From assembly GCA_963932465.1 (NCBI GenBank), contig OZ010796.1:80671292-80735291 (forward strand): a stretch of 64,000 nucleotides of DNA, in the 5' to 3' direction. Positions 22,251-34,471 of the stretch are shown here, in pieces. The notes beneath the pieces are model-generated. The model had not been told where the DNA came from, ran no database searches, and saw only the letters and a program-made list of their open reading frames with translations. Made by a program: the position numbers and the translations under genes. This stretch comes from Maratus speciosus (Eukaryota > Arthropoda > Arachnida > Araneae > Salticidae). Position 1 is the first letter of the stretch; each line of letters starts with the position of its first letter.

Positions 22251-24295
22251 GTAGGCAAAGGTGGTGCAAAATCGGGTACCATAAATGTCTGTTGTTCGCA
22301 AATGCAATCAAATAGGAAAACAAACTCTGAACACCGTTTCTAATATTAAATGAATATTTGGCTACATTTAAACATACTCCTTTCTATAAAAAACTTTCTA
22401 TAAAAAGACTATATAAAAAAATAGCTTTTTTCAGACATATGCAAAATTCCGGTTTTACCCCACTGGCTGGGTAAAACCGGGTATCCATTTCAAACTACTG
22501 GAGAACTCATTTTCTTCAAAGAAATTCTTGTTTAATATAGTAAAAACATACATTTTTGTTATATTTAACAAAACGAATCTGCGCATGTGTTCTTCCATGT
22601 GTCAAAAATAAATCTATAGCAAATTATCTACATTGTATATGCCTACTTATTTTATGCTGGAAGTCTTAGGGTTATTTTAACTGCAAAAATCACAACAAAA
22701 TTATTATCACTTCCTTCTTCATACAGCATGCTTTGTGTGCCCATCCGTGGTATTTCAAACGTTGTATCCAACTTTCTTTGGATATAGAATTGGCGTAAAG
22801 TTCATTGCAAAACATCCAGGTTTCATTATCTTCTTAATCTTCTGAGGATACCTCATCAATTTTTTTAGTTTCTTTTCCTATTGATTCTTAATTTCTTTTC
22901 TTTTTAAGAATGTTCCTTTTTCGTTTGCAGGCTGTTTATCATCCTTCTCCTTAATTTCTGTTACCAGCTCTAATTTATAGGGCGAAGTATTTAAAATAAC
23001 AGTTTCCCCTTCTTTTGCCAGCTCTTTTTTCAATCTTAAAGCCTTCCTGTGGAGCGGGTAATAACATTTTGATTGAAACTGGAAATGCAGATTGCTGGCT
23101 ACACAATATGAGATCTCGATGGAAGAGGCTGGATGTTGTCAACTGCTGGATATGTAATGTCGACACACTTTTAGATGTGGAAGGATGGACTTCATTATCC
23201 TGTGATGTTTCAGAAATACTTATCGCTGCAGCTATGCCAACATATGGCTGCGCAGTCTTAGGTGTGTTATCACTGTCTTTCAAGGGTTTCTCTGTCATTT
23301 CTGAAAGAGCGAATAGAAGTTCAGTAAAAACATTATTGTTGTAAGGTAATATCCTTATCCTCCTGGCCGCCGAGCTAAAGGTCAAAATTGTAATGTTGTT
23401 TTCTCTGTAATTTTTTAAATATGCTAAAAAAAGATGTTTTTTCTAACTTGATATAAAACTTTGTATTACGTATCGACATATAAGCCTTGAGAGTATTAAT
23501 CACAACTTAATTATTTAAAACTGGATTATATCTGCAGAATTATATTAATTTAAATAATGCTTCTATTACAGTGAAACCTACAGCTTAGTGAACGGATATA
23601 TCAGTTCACAGCGGTGAGAAGGTTATTTTCTCAAACCACCTGATTGGAGTATTTGCAACTACTGCTCTAAAAACGCAGCTTTGAATAATTTTCCAATTTA
23701 GTAAATTGTTACAGATTGCCTATGATTGGAAGTAATCACTCCCCCACCCCTTGTTTGTAGCATAAGTTTAGAGGTGCATGAATGACACATTAAAGGGTTA
23801 ACAATACTTAACAGCATTAAATTGCATTTTAAAACTTCATGCTAAAGCATTAACTACCCTTAAAAAATCATTCCATGAGTGCAGGACAAAACCAGGTATA
23901 CCCGGAAGTACCCGGTTTTACCCCAACGTGACACAGGTTTTTAAACATGGCGTCAGTACTCTCAGTCCTATAGTAAATTAAAAGTAAAACTGTTAAAATA
24001 CTAGAAGGGAAGTACAGAATTAAATATAGTACATACCAATATTTAATATGCTGGCAAACAGTTAATATATGCGTAAAACCTAGAAACAAGCAAAACAATT
24101 TTTAAGAGAAATTCAAACGCAATCCTTCACACAAAAAATAACCGCACGCAGTAGCATTTTGTTCAGCTACAAATGCCTTAATGACTTTCAACAAATAATT
24201 CATGGTGTTGGCCGAAAGATAAAAGTTAAAATCAAGGAGAAATCAGCGCTACCCGGTTTTACACGCGTACCCGGTTTTGTACAACTCTCCCCTAC
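22251..24295 (-). mobile_element. pogo-type DNA transposon with CCGGTTTTACCCC motifs
   Basis: TA (22249-22250, 24296-24297) flanks inverted ends GTAGGCAAAGGTGGTGCAAA and (inverted right) GTAGGGGAGAGTTGTACAAA, both continuing into CGGGTAC. The word ACCCGGTTTTACCCC or its reverse recurs near 22449, 22473, 23886, 23910, 24250 and 24270, like multiple transposase sites. The minus strand carries a broken pogo-type transposase C-terminus. Much of the interior is AT-rich with no frame. Confidence 0.75.
22690..23385 (-). pseudogene. pogo-type transposase C-terminus, frameshifted
   Basis: The first frame (23385 down to about 23005) reads ILPYNNNVFTELLFALSEMT near its start, matching the 'GIxPyNxnvFteedFxpSexT' segment after the DDE domain in insect pogo-type transposases, then a Ser/Thr-rich region. 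Near 23000-23010 the coding sense shifts frame to GETVILNTSPYKLELVTEIK. Further down the same frame, after two stops, comes NETWMFCNELYANSISKESW followed by IQRLKYHGWAHKACC. That matches the known cysteine/histidine tail 'WIQCxxCxxWAHxxC', but two cysteines have become Arg and Tyr. A dead gene; the catalytic domain is not present. Confidence 0.72.
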
Positions 24296-24299
24296 TAAA

Positions 24300-25172
24300 T
24301 TAACATATAGTAACCTATTATCCATCTGAACTAGAAAATCGAGCAACTTCAACTAACTTTCATTAGTTCATTTACAAACACTTCTGATTTTGCATAAATT
24401 TTGAATTAGTTCAGAGAATCAGTCTAAATTGGATCATAAAAGACAAATGAACCAAGAACTTTCTCTATTTCTGGTACTGCAGGAAACCAAAATTTGTTGC
24501 CTCCATACCATTTCAGGAGCTTCAGTTCCAGATGCTCAGTTTTTTAATTTTGTTACAGACATGCAACACTTTGAAATGTAGATTGAAAATTCATTAGAAA
24601 TAGAAAAATATTTGTCAAAAATAATCTTTTTATTAATTTTTTAAGTGAAGCTTTAGTTGGCATGGACTACTTGGTAGGGCAGGTCTTCAAATATCACTGG
24701 AGGCACCGGATTGCCTGATAAACTGAATATATATTGCGGTGATAATTTTAATCATCTGATAAATTTCCAGATTCGTCTTGTAAAAAAAATTTCTATGAGG
24801 TACTCTTCTCTTTTTTATTAAACATTTTTGCCTTCTATTTCTTTTACTTGTTTCATATCGTAATCAGATGTTATGACATTTGCATCTATATCTTTTTCTT
24901 TCACAAGACGTCTCGCGGTTATATTAGTAAAATTTAATAAAGTCAGATATTAGCTTTGTTAATTTAATTCTTTCTTTAAAAATTACACACAATATAGTTA
25001 ATGAATGGATAATTAATGATAACTGGGCTCTCGAAATGTTTTATATTATTATTGCATTAAACTTACCTTTGACTAGAATACATAAAAAAATCATTTAAAC
25101 CTAAATTTTCATTGCCTGAGAGTTACCGTTAATGTTTCTAAACTCCCATTTTATGGATCTTAGAATTTTCTG
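24300..25172. other. No feature recognised
   Basis: AT-rich flank without a bounded repeat or exon. Confidence 0.5.
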
Positions 25173-25176
25173 TTAA

Positions 25177-25385
25177 CCCCTTTGGGACCGACGGCTTTTA
25201 AACTTATTTTATTCGATTGGCACAATTTTTTTTTTAAAGTTACCTTTACTTAAACCTCACGAAAATACTCTAATTAAAGAAACTAAATATTACTTTTCTT
25301 TTTTACCTGTGCCTAAAACAAATCCGTATGCTCTTTTTGAGGGTGTATATATGTGTATGTATATGCATCCATGGTCCCAAACGGG
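25177..25385. mobile_element. TTAA-MITE, CCCCTTTGGGACC ends
   Basis: TTAA 25173-25176 and 25386-25389; tips CCCCTTTGGGACC and (inverted right) CCCGTTTGGGACC agree at 12 of 13. Near the right tip ATGTATATGCAT (about 17 nt in) is a near-palindrome in the usual stem position. Confidence 0.82.
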
Positions 25386-25799
25386 TTAATAGATTCTGTG
25401 GTAGTCAGTTTTTTCTTTATTACCATTTAAAATCTTAAACTAAAGTAAATACCGTATATACTCGCGTATAAGTCGAGGAATTTCTGACAATTTTCGGTAA
25501 GCAAATTTGGGGGGTCGACTTATACGCGAGCCAGTTAAAAAAGCAAAAACAAAAACTTCGAATACTGCAAAAATATGGCATTTTATGTGTATGAATAGAA
25601 AAAAAGTCCTTCCGGCCAGTGCCGGGAGGAAGAGGTAGCTTTCATAATCCTTATTTAAAAAAAGCCAACTTATATCATGCAAACACACGAAGCTCAATTT
25701 AGTGGAAACCGAATATAGGAGATTCAATACTAATTTTTATCAATATAATGAATGAGAATTTCGCGAAATTAGTCAGTTTTATCCAAGCTGTTTTTCTTT

Positions 25800-27590
25800 A
25801 AAGTAACTTATATTTGGCTGCCAAATTCGGCAATTTCTTAAAGTGCCTGTCATTTTAAGACAACATGGTGGATGAGGCTAAGCAGTGAACTTGGTCGAGA
25901 CCTTAGTAATTGCTGTGCACATGCTCACTCACATCGGAATCGGTTAATATATAGGAGTGCTGTCGCATGCAAAAAATCAGATTTTTCAAAATGTCACCCA
26001 CAATAGAAATTGAAACTGCTATATCTGAGCCAGTTTTTAAGGTAAAGACAAACAAAAAATGCTCCTGAATCCTTATATCAAGATCAAATTCTTAAGAAAG
26101 AAACCTTTTTCAATTTCTAATTTTTTTGCACCTCACTTTAAATATATATATACTTTTTAATTTAATGGCCGCCATTTTGAAACAAGATGGCTGATGAATC
26201 TGGCCAGCGAACTTGGTCGAGGTGTTGATGTATACTATCCATGTGCCTTCTTACATCGAAATAGGCGAATACGTGTGTTATCGCGTGACAAATACAAGAT
26301 CGTTTCAAAATGTTAGCCATGCTAGAAATTCAAATTGCTATAAATCAACCATTTTTTAAGATATCAACAAAAGAACAAATTTTCAGAAACAAAAACTGCT
26401 CCGAAATCTTTGTATCAAGGCCAAACACATAAAAAAAATCTTTTTCAGTTTCCAATTTTTTAATACCTCATTTTAAATTTTAAATTTAATTTTTTTAAAA
26501 ATGGCAACCCTTTTGAAACAAGATGGCGAATGAAGCTGGCCAACAAACTCGGTCGAGACATTGGTATGTACTATGTACAGACCAAGTTACATCCACATAG
26601 GTTCATAAATACGCCTGTTATCGCGTGACAAAATCAGGTCGTTTTAAAATGTCAGCCACAAGAGAAATTCAAAATGCTATTACTCAGCCATTTTTTTTAG
26701 ATATAGACGAAAGAAAAACTGTTCCGGAATCTTTGTATTAAGGTCAAACACATACAAAAAAAAATCTTTTTCATTTTCCAATTTTTTTGGTATCTCATTT
26801 AAATTTTTTAATTTTTTAATTTTTTTAAATGGCCGCCATTTTGAAACAAGATGGCGGATGAAGCTGGCCAACGAACTCGGTCGAGATATTTGTATGTACT
26901 ATGAACACACCAAGGTACATCCAAGTCGGTTCATAAATACGCCTGTTATTACGTGAGAAAAATCAGGACGTTTCAAAATGTCAGCCACGCTAGAAATTCA
27001 AAATGCTATAACTCAGCCATTTCTTAAGATATAGACGAAACAAAAACTGCTCCCGAATCTTTTTATCAAGGTCAAATACATAAGAAGAAAATATTTTTTC
27101 AATTTTCAATTTTTGGTACCACATTTCAAATTTAAATTTTTCTTAAAAATTTAAATGGCCACCATTTTTAAACAAGACGGCGGGTGAAGCTGGCCAACGA
27201 ACCTGGTCGAGACATTGGTATGTACTATGTATAAACGAAGTTACATCCAAATCGGTTCATAAATACGCCTTTTATCGCGTGACAAAATTCAGGACGTTTC
27301 AAAATGTCAGCCACGCTAGAAATTCAAAATGCTATAACTCAGCCATTTTTTAAGATATAGACGAAACAAAACTGCTCCGAAATCTTTGTATAAAGGTCAA
27401 ATACATAAGAAAAAAATATTTTTCCATTTTCAATTTTTTGGTACCATATTTCAAATTTTAAATTTTTAAAAATTTTTTAAATGGCCGCCATTTTGAAACA
27501 AAATGGCGGATGAAGCTGGCCAACGAACTCGGTCGAGAGATTGGTATGTTCTATGTACACACCGAATTACATCGAAATCGGTTCATAATT
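25800..27590 (+). repeat. 328-bp tandem array, six units
   Basis: Anchor AACAAGATGGCGGATGAAGC or variant at about 25862, 26181, 26517, 26845, 27171 and 27497 (periods 319-336 bp). Each unit also has ATGGCCGCCATTTTGAAA, CCAACGAACTCGGTCGAGA, ACATCCAAATCGGTTCATAA and ATGTCAGCCACGCTAGAAAT. The first two units are the most diverged, the last four close. The array is confined to the interior of the 25452-27980 element. Confidence 0.92.
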
Positions 27591-27614
27591 ACGGGAGTTA
27601 CAGTGTGACATAGG

Positions 27615-27616
<2 letters not shown>

Positions 27617-27660
<44 letters not shown>
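27617..27660. repeat. (AT)22 microsatellite
   Basis: An uninterrupted AT dinucleotide run directly after the last satellite unit. Confidence 0.97.
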
Positions 27661-27662
<2 letters not shown>

Positions 27663-27984
27663 ATTTTGAACGGAGGGTGGTTTCGGGGTCTGGGGGTCAT
27701 GATCGATGAAAATATACCAAAAGTTTTTGAAATCGCTTTCCTCCGAACGGCTGCAATAGGTAGCTTTTTTGTAAAGAAAGCTACCTAATAATATATAATA
27801 TATAAAATATACAAATAATAAGAATTTATCATTTAAAAACAATTCAATGATTTGTTTTTGTTAACTTACTACCTTTTTGCATTGGCAAGTTAAATCATTG
27901 GCTTGATTTTGTGCAAAATTGAAGCAAAGAGTTAGGGGGTCGACTTATACGCGAGTCGACTTATACACGAGTATATACGGTATA

Positions 27985-29815
27985 TATCTGCTATAAATAT
28001 ATTTGAAAATGTTGAAAGTAAAAGTTGATGGGTAATTTTTTAGGTACACTTTTCTAGAAGAATAGGAAACTTGCTAATATGGGAATTACAGCTTAAAAAA
28101 ATTTTATACAATAAGAAAGGAAGTTTAAAAACTTATATTCTAACACAAGAAATAAATAAAGTTAAAAGTTTTTAAACAATAAGTGCGTCTAAAAATTGCC
28201 CTGAAGTTTTGTGTCTGAAAATTGCTCCGGCTACTCCAGCCGACAAGTAGCATTTATACAATAGTATTTATTTGTTACAGTCAGTGTATGGCAGTTTTAT
28301 AAAAGTGAATATTTTTATAATCAGAAAAAGAGCAGTGATAATGATAGAATTCTTTTTCTGCTGTATACTGCAAGCACAATAATCTACTGGAAATTTACTT
28401 AACCCGGCGTAAAGTGGCTTATGCTACATCGGAAAATTTTTACAACGGTTTAACAATTAGCTATTGGTCGACGATAACATTTTTTCTGTCCTATTCATAC
28501 ATGTCAAAAACCTAACACTTTACTTACTGGCAATACATTACAAAATCTCGGATTTCAAACAACATAAGCTCCGCACTTTGTTAAAAATCTTTTATAATTG
28601 ATTGCCTGGTTAACTTTTCAGGATTATATACTATCACTAAATATGCTTTAATATAAAATATTTCGATACATAATGCCAATTGAATCAGAACAAAAAAAAG
28701 ATTACTGTTCGAAACCATGTTTTACCGAAGTATAAAATAACAAATGTAATATTACAGAAAAAAGACGGGGGAGGGGGGTCTGTTTTACGATTGAGCCGAA
28801 AAAAGATATTTTGAATGAACTGTTAACCGTTACTTTTAAGGAGTGAAAACCGGAACTGAAATGGAATATTCTATTTTAACTGAACTGGAACAATTGGAAC
28901 TTGATTTCCTGAGTTAAAAATTATCATATGTACAGCATAAAATGGGCTAAATGTGCCTCATTTACTGAAGATATTTATCTAATTTCAATAATAATTAATA
29001 TCTATAAACAAAATTAAAGCTTTGACAATCCACCATCCTGTTAATTTTAGAAAATGCTTATAATATTTACAAACGTTTACAGCAGGCGTAATATATGGCA
29101 TTTTGTTTCGTCGATCTAATGCGCAAGAATATGAAATTAGCTTGTGTCCTTTTCTACTTATACGGTTATGCCGTCTACACTAGTTTAGATTAAATAAATC
29201 AAAATTACATAAAATAAATAACTACATAAAATATCCCTAAGACAATAATTTTCTAATTTCACTCCTTTGTGTTTACAGAAGAAATACGGAGTTGCAAGGA
29301 AGATCTTTTGGTATAAACACATTAAGAACTTTCATTTATAATATTCAGATAAGAGCAGTTTAAATATGAATGGCAAAGTTTTGCTCAAAGAAAGAGTTAA
29401 AATAAATAGTAAATAATCTGTGACATAATTACGTTATTGTTTGCAAAGTAAATAAGAAAATAAATTACAGAAATGCCTTTATAATGCTTTTGAAAATAAT
29501 TTTTCTAATGTTACTTGACACTAAATGGGTCAGTATCACAAAATAGCAGTCCGCACAATAAAATTTCTATTTAATGTTATATAATGCAGTTTTCTTTTTT
29601 ACATTATAATAAAAAAATATTCTTAAAAGTATTTTCAAGAGATTTTATATTCATAATAACACAAAAATAAAGCAATTAAAAGACTTAAAATTTCAGATTG
29701 TCATTTTCCTGGCATGTCACACTGTGATATGTGCAAAGTAAAAGGCTTTCTGCTCTGTACATGTACAAATATCTTTTTCCCTTTTTTTTAATTTCAAATT
29801 AATAATTATACCTTA
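27985..29815. other. Mostly featureless; one weak TTAA candidate
   Basis: AT-rich. A possible TTAA-bounded element sits at 28403-28580 (CCCGGCGTAAAGTGGCTTATG against CAAAGTGCGGAGCTTATG inverted), but the tips match poorly and there is no stem at the usual distance, so I do not call it. Confidence 0.4.
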
Positions 29816-29817
29816 TA

Positions 29818-31744
29818 CAGGGTGTCCGGTCTCAACGGTGTCCAATGGGTAATTCCTAAACCGTTAGTCATAGACATATAGTTCCAATTACAAAAATGTT
29901 TAAAATCATGTAAAGAAACATTTTAAAAGCGATTTGGGTCAATAAAAACATTTCTTAAAAAATTACTAAATTTAAATTTTTATACGGTCCCCCGATCCTA
30001 TAAGTTAAATTTAGTATTTTTTTTCCTATTACACTGACAAGTAAGACAAAAAAAGTCCCATTCATATATCGCTAAAATTGCGCGAGTTATGAAACTTAAA
30101 AAATGCATGACTTATGCCACTTTTCTACTCGGAAAACAAATGAGTTCGGCTTGGCTTTGAGGGATCATATACCAAGTGTTTAAAGTATTCGAAGATCTTA
30201 CTTCATGTGTATCTGCGCTTTGAAAAAAAATCCTACAAGTATTATGATTAAGTCTCAAATTGGTTAAAATAACATATGTTTTATTTTTTCAGGATTTGAG
30301 ACTGTTTCTCTAATGATTTCTTTTAACAAAAATTATGTTTTTTATAAGTTTTTATGTTACTTCAACAATCGTATGTATGTTTTTCCAGTTCAAAATTTGT
30401 ACTCGAACTTTAACCCACTTTTAAATATCCGATCGAGATTGCATTTTACATACTGGCGCAAATCCGATAACTATCTAATATTATTAAGATTTTCGGTGGT
30501 TACCATTTATACTTATTTTACAGAATAACACAAAAAATTTCGGATAGATTTCTGCCAAGGAGTTTAAGAAAAAGTTTTAGATTAGATAATACAAGATTGC
30601 GATTGTTGGGTTTTTTAACTTTTAAGTATTTTTTAGCACTGAATCCGAAAATTACCTTAATTTTTAACCGTCATGTCAGGATATTTCGCAAATCATAAAT
30701 TTTCAAATTTAAAGAATAACAAAAATCGAATACTATAAAGTAGAGGAGATGGTTGTGGTTTTTTAGTTTTGATAATTGATTTTTACGTGCTTTTTAGCAC
30801 TGAATCTGAAAATGACCTTCATTTTTAACCGTCACGTTACAATTTTTTAGCAAATCGTAAATGTGTAAATTAAAATATAGCGAAAATCTCATACTATAAA
30901 ACATATGTAAAACATTTTTTATTTTACTTTATTTTATTTGATTAAAAAAATTATTCGATATTTTTGCTTATCCTGGGATTCTTATAGCTAAATAGCTGAG
31001 TGGTCCGATGAGATGGGGGAGGAAATTCAATCATTGAACTTCTTAACTTTGAAATTTGCAGTTTGCGAAAAATCCTGATATGATATTTAAAAATGAAGGT
31101 CAATTTCGGATTCAACGGTACAGAATATATAAGAATCAATTATCAAAAGCTATAAAACATGACATAACCTAAATTTTGCAGGCTTGTGCAATCTAATAAT
31201 ATTTTAAAATACGTATCATTTTGTAAAGAATTGAGGCTGTTAATTTAGAATCATTTTATTTAACAAAAATTCTGTTTTTTCTTTCTTCTTAAATGTTTAT
31301 TACAAATTGTATATTTTCCATTAATATGCTAGAATGATTAAAGATTTCAAATTTATATTGCAATGTTAATTTTACTCCCAAACGTTTTTTATATCTGACG
31401 AAATTATATTTCGACTAAATTTGTGAATGACCCCCAATTTGCAGCAAAAAATATGCTCCAACTTTAAACAGCTATTACTCGGTCAATTTTAATCGTAGAA
31501 TAACGGGACTTTTTTTGTAATACATGTCGGTGTAAAAGGAAAATTTCACTAAATATAACTTATAAGACCGGGGGACCGTATAAAAATTTAAATTTCGTAA
31601 TTTTTTAAGAAATGTTTTTATTGACCCAAATCGCTTTTATAATATTTCTTTACCTGATTTAAAACATTTTGTAATTGGAACTATATGTCTTTGACTAACG
31701 GTTTAGGAATTAGCCATTGGACACCGTTGAGACCGGACACCCTG
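29818..31744. mobile_element. 1.93-kb TA-flanked element with 285-bp inverted ends
   Basis: CAGGGTGTCCGGTCTCAACG at the left and its inverse at the right, with TA at 29816-29817 and 31745-31746. Pairing continues for about 285 bp (29818-30110 with 31460-31744) with scattered mismatches and indels. The interior has its own diverged direct repeats (for example TTTTTAGCACTGAATCNGAAA at about 30632 and 30791, and TTTAACAAAAATTNTGTTTTTT at 30323 and 31258). No transposase frame: a non-autonomous, foldback-like element. Confidence 0.85.
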
Positions 31745-31746
31745 TA

Positions 31747-32510
31747 TAACACATATATGGGGAAGGTAACAATTTCTGTATTTTACAAATAATTTTCCAT
31801 AATTAAAATGTGATTGTCACTGAAAATAAATGTCTTTGTCCTGGCCTGTTCATTTTAGTTCTTTATGAGGTATAAAGATACTGCAGAGTAATTCTTCTTG
31901 TTCTTGACACAGTTCATGTCAAAAGTAGTAAAATCATTGCTACCGGCAAGGTCTTTTAGATAATTCTTTGAAAATAATGTGTTTAAAGGCTTTGTAGAAA
32001 TTGCGTAGACTTTTATTATGTCATTTTCCTGACTTCTATAAATTACAAATAAAACTGAACTTTACCCTGAATTTGAGGTACTATTGAGGAAACATGTTCC
32101 TTTAAACAAAATTGAAATGTTAGATCTAAAAAGAAAAAAAAAAAAACAAGGATGTGAAAATTTTTCTAGAATGAAACTCATTATCCTGGCATACACATGC
32201 CAAGAAAATGACATATAATTATAATTACATAAAAGTGAACTTAAGCTCTTCAAAATTTAACAATTTTACATATAAATTCCTTTATTCAGCTGTTCAACCA
32301 ATATTTTAAAAGAAGCTTTGAAACAATTTAAATTTTCAAAATTTTTGTTTTCAAAATCTCGCAATTTTGTGATATTCACTCATATGCATTTTAAAATGGT
32401 AAGCGTGCTGCTTGGAAAAGGATGGTACATAGTTTCTGTAAGAGCATTTAGCTTTTATCACACTATTGTGTTAAAATATTGTATGGAAAGTCAAATAGTA
32501 AGAAAGCTTC
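31747..32510. other. No feature recognised
   Basis: AT-rich. The 93-codon frame crossing 32318-32599 runs into the MITE at 32515 and has no domain. Confidence 0.5.
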
Positions 32511-32514
32511 TTAA

Positions 32515-32714
32515 CCCATTAAAGACTGACGTTGCGTTTTCGCAACATTATATTTGTGAATTATTAAATTTTTTTTATACCAGCGAAAGAGAAAAGTAAA
32601 ATTTGCCTTATTTAATTAACACATTTCAGTGATTCATAAAGTAAAAGTAAGTGTTTAACAAAAAGTGGCGTCAACTGAATAAAATTACTGTAAAACATGC
32701 TGGTCCTTAATGGG
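32515..32714. mobile_element. TTAA-MITE with GTTGCG/CGCAAC stem
   Basis: TTAA 32511-32514 and 32715-32718; tips CCCATTAAAGACTG and (inverted) CCCATTAAGGACCA. A perfect stem GTTGCG-TTTT-CGCAAC (32531-32546) starts 16 nt from the left tip. The interior includes TTTGCCTTATTTAATTAA, the core word shared with several other MITEs. Confidence 0.86.
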
Positions 32715-33072
32715 TTAAAGGAAAAATCGCGTTATTTAAAGAAGTACGAAAATCTTTGTCTGTGATAATAACCTTAAATATACCTAAAGTAAGTGTAATT
32801 GAAAATCCTTGTAAATGAATCTAATGTTGAAGGCCCATTGAAAAATTTTCCCAATTACAACTATTTCGGGTAAATTCTAAGCATAAATTTCGTGTTCGGG
32901 AGGTGTACAAACAAATTTTTCAAAAGAAGTATTTTTCTAAGTATTTTTTCAATTAAAAAACTAAATACATTTAAATATTAATGACCGTATACAAAGATGA
33001 AATTGATATTAGAGATATAAATGTAAAGTATTTTTACATTTTTGTATTGAAATATGGATTAATTTCCCCTCA

Positions 33073-33245
33073 CTTCGGGTTCGGATTGAGTTCGGGTTTA
33101 AATATTCCATGTTCGCATCGGTTTCGGGTTTGAATCGAGTTTCGTGTTGACGGAAGGTTTCTGTCGGATTCGGGTTGACGAAAATTTTTGTCGGAATCTG
33201 GTCTTTTTCGGATTGATTTTAAGGAGGCATTCGGGTTTGGATCGA
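33073..33245 (-). repeat. Cryptic TTCGGGTT repeat
   Basis: Irregular iterations of TTCGGGTT(C/T)GGAT, visible as Asn-Pro/Arg-Asn-rich phrases in the minus-strand frame (33070-33333). This is a simple-sequence artefact and not a protein gene. Confidence 0.6.
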
Positions 33246-33455
33246 AAATAAAATAATCTAAATAAAAATTCAGCAAGATGCGGAATGCCACATTGTTGCC
33301 ATATCTGGCTGATTTTTTATTGGGGGATTCCAAATTCTCACCAGTAAGTTTAAATAGTTATTATTGCTTTATAAGATGATAGACATTCCACAAATAAAAT
33401 AAAAGAAAATTGATATTCAAAAATTTCCGGTGTGAATTCCAACACTAGTGAGAAG

Positions 33456-33869
33456 CAGAGATGCAAAGGGTGGAAAAAACCGAGTTTAATTCCGGGAATA
33501 AACCAGGTTTTTTGGGAAGGAAATTTTTTTAGATTCCCGGAAGTTTTCGAAAAGTTTCAGGCATAGAAATTTTTAATTTATAGTTTTTGCGTATTTTTAA
33601 TGATTTCAATTTTTTTCAATGTAAACAAAATGCTTTTTTTACAAATGTTAACAATACCAATAACATAAATATAGAAAAATAGCTTCAGTTTACATGAAAA
33701 CTAACGAAATACGTGCTTAAGCATATTAAGTAAGATAAATAAAAATGTCAAAAATAATTTGATATTTTAATTGTCGATAAGTAAAAAGTGACAGAGGCAG
33801 ATGACAGATTCATCTTGCCTGGCATGAATATAAACTTCACCCCTGTTTTACGAACCAGCCAATGTAAAC

Positions 33870-33900
<31 letters not shown>

Positions 33901-34213
33901 AGAGGAAATGAACAAAACTAAAATAAATAAATAGAAAATGCAGCCGTGATTGTTGTTACTCTAATGAATTTTAATAAATTATACAAACTTAAAGGGCAAA
34001 ATCATAAGTTTTGTGAATTCATAATGAAAAATCTATCTTAAACTTTTCAAAACAGTGCCTGGAATTTCTGAAAAATAAAAACTGAAAATGACTGGTTTTG
34101 TTTACCTTCAAAACTCTTGCAAAATCTCCACTATTCCCAAAATTCCGGGTTTATTCCCAAAATTTCCCAGGTTTTTCCCGTCCCTCAAAATTTGTGGGTT
34201 TTTTGCAACTCTA
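33456..34213. mobile_element. hAT-type non-autonomous element, 758 bp
   Basis: Left tip CAGAGATGCAAAGGGTGG; right tip, inverted, TAGAGTTGCAAAAAACCC. A perfect 8-bp duplication GTGAGAAG (33448-33455, 34214-34221) supports hAT. Subterminal GGGAATAAACC and GGTTTTTTGGG words recur inverted at both ends. An A-rich tract at about 33870-33902 lies inside. No transposase frame. Confidence 0.88.
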
Positions 34214-34259
34214 GTGAGAAGTCAGTCAATTAGTGATGACGTCCCACTCGTGTCCACCG

Positions 34260-34449
34260 AGGCTAACGAGAAAGACAGGCTACCGCGGTGTGTCCGATTC
34301 TTCTTTTTTTACAGACCGCTGGAATCACGTGATGCTCTTTTCGCACATCTTCAATGGTGCATTCAAGCATCACGTGACTCCAGCGGTCTGTAAAAAAAAA
34401 AAAAGAATCGGACCCACCGTGGTAGCCTGTCTTTTTAGCTAGCCTGGCA
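34260..34449. mobile_element. Palindromic MITE with 9-bp duplication (MULE-like)
   Basis: TGTCCACCG is duplicated at 34251-34259 and 34450-34458. Between them AAAGACAGGCTACCGCGGTG and AATCACGTGATGC pair with their inverses for about 75 bp per arm, including T7/A13 runs. A 9-bp duplication with long inverted arms fits a Mutator-type mobiliser; no coding sequence. Frames of 101 and 69 codons here come from the hairpin. Confidence 0.72.
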
Positions 34450-34471
34450 TGTCCACCGCCCCCTCAATACT

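Larger units (their letters stand above)
25452..27980. mobile_element. 2.5-kb TA-flanked element carrying a satellite
   Basis: CCGTATATACTCGCGTATAA at the left and (inverted) CCGTATATACTCGTGTATAA at the right, flanked by TA (25450-25451, 27981-27982). The first TCGACTTATACGCGAG inverted partner already occurs at 25514-25529, and at the right the word TCGACTTATACNCGAG is present twice in tandem. The body contains a 328-bp tandem array and an (AT)22 run, and no transposase. Probably a small palindromic MITE whose right arm was split by, or amplified with, satellite DNA. Confidence 0.75.

Noticed and set aside
22975..23385. 109-codon plus-strand frame opposite the transposase remnant
   Set aside because: The minus strand gives recognisable pogo-type segments; the plus-strand frame is its shadow.
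23792..23806. TTAA-MITE tip near AAAGGGTTAA
   Set aside because: No partner tip found on the other side.
28403..28580. Another TTAA-MITE
   Set aside because: Tips match weakly and there is no subterminal stem at the usual distance.
34088..34442. 101- and 69-codon frames
   Set aside because: They cross the end of a hAT element and a hairpin MITE; no domain.
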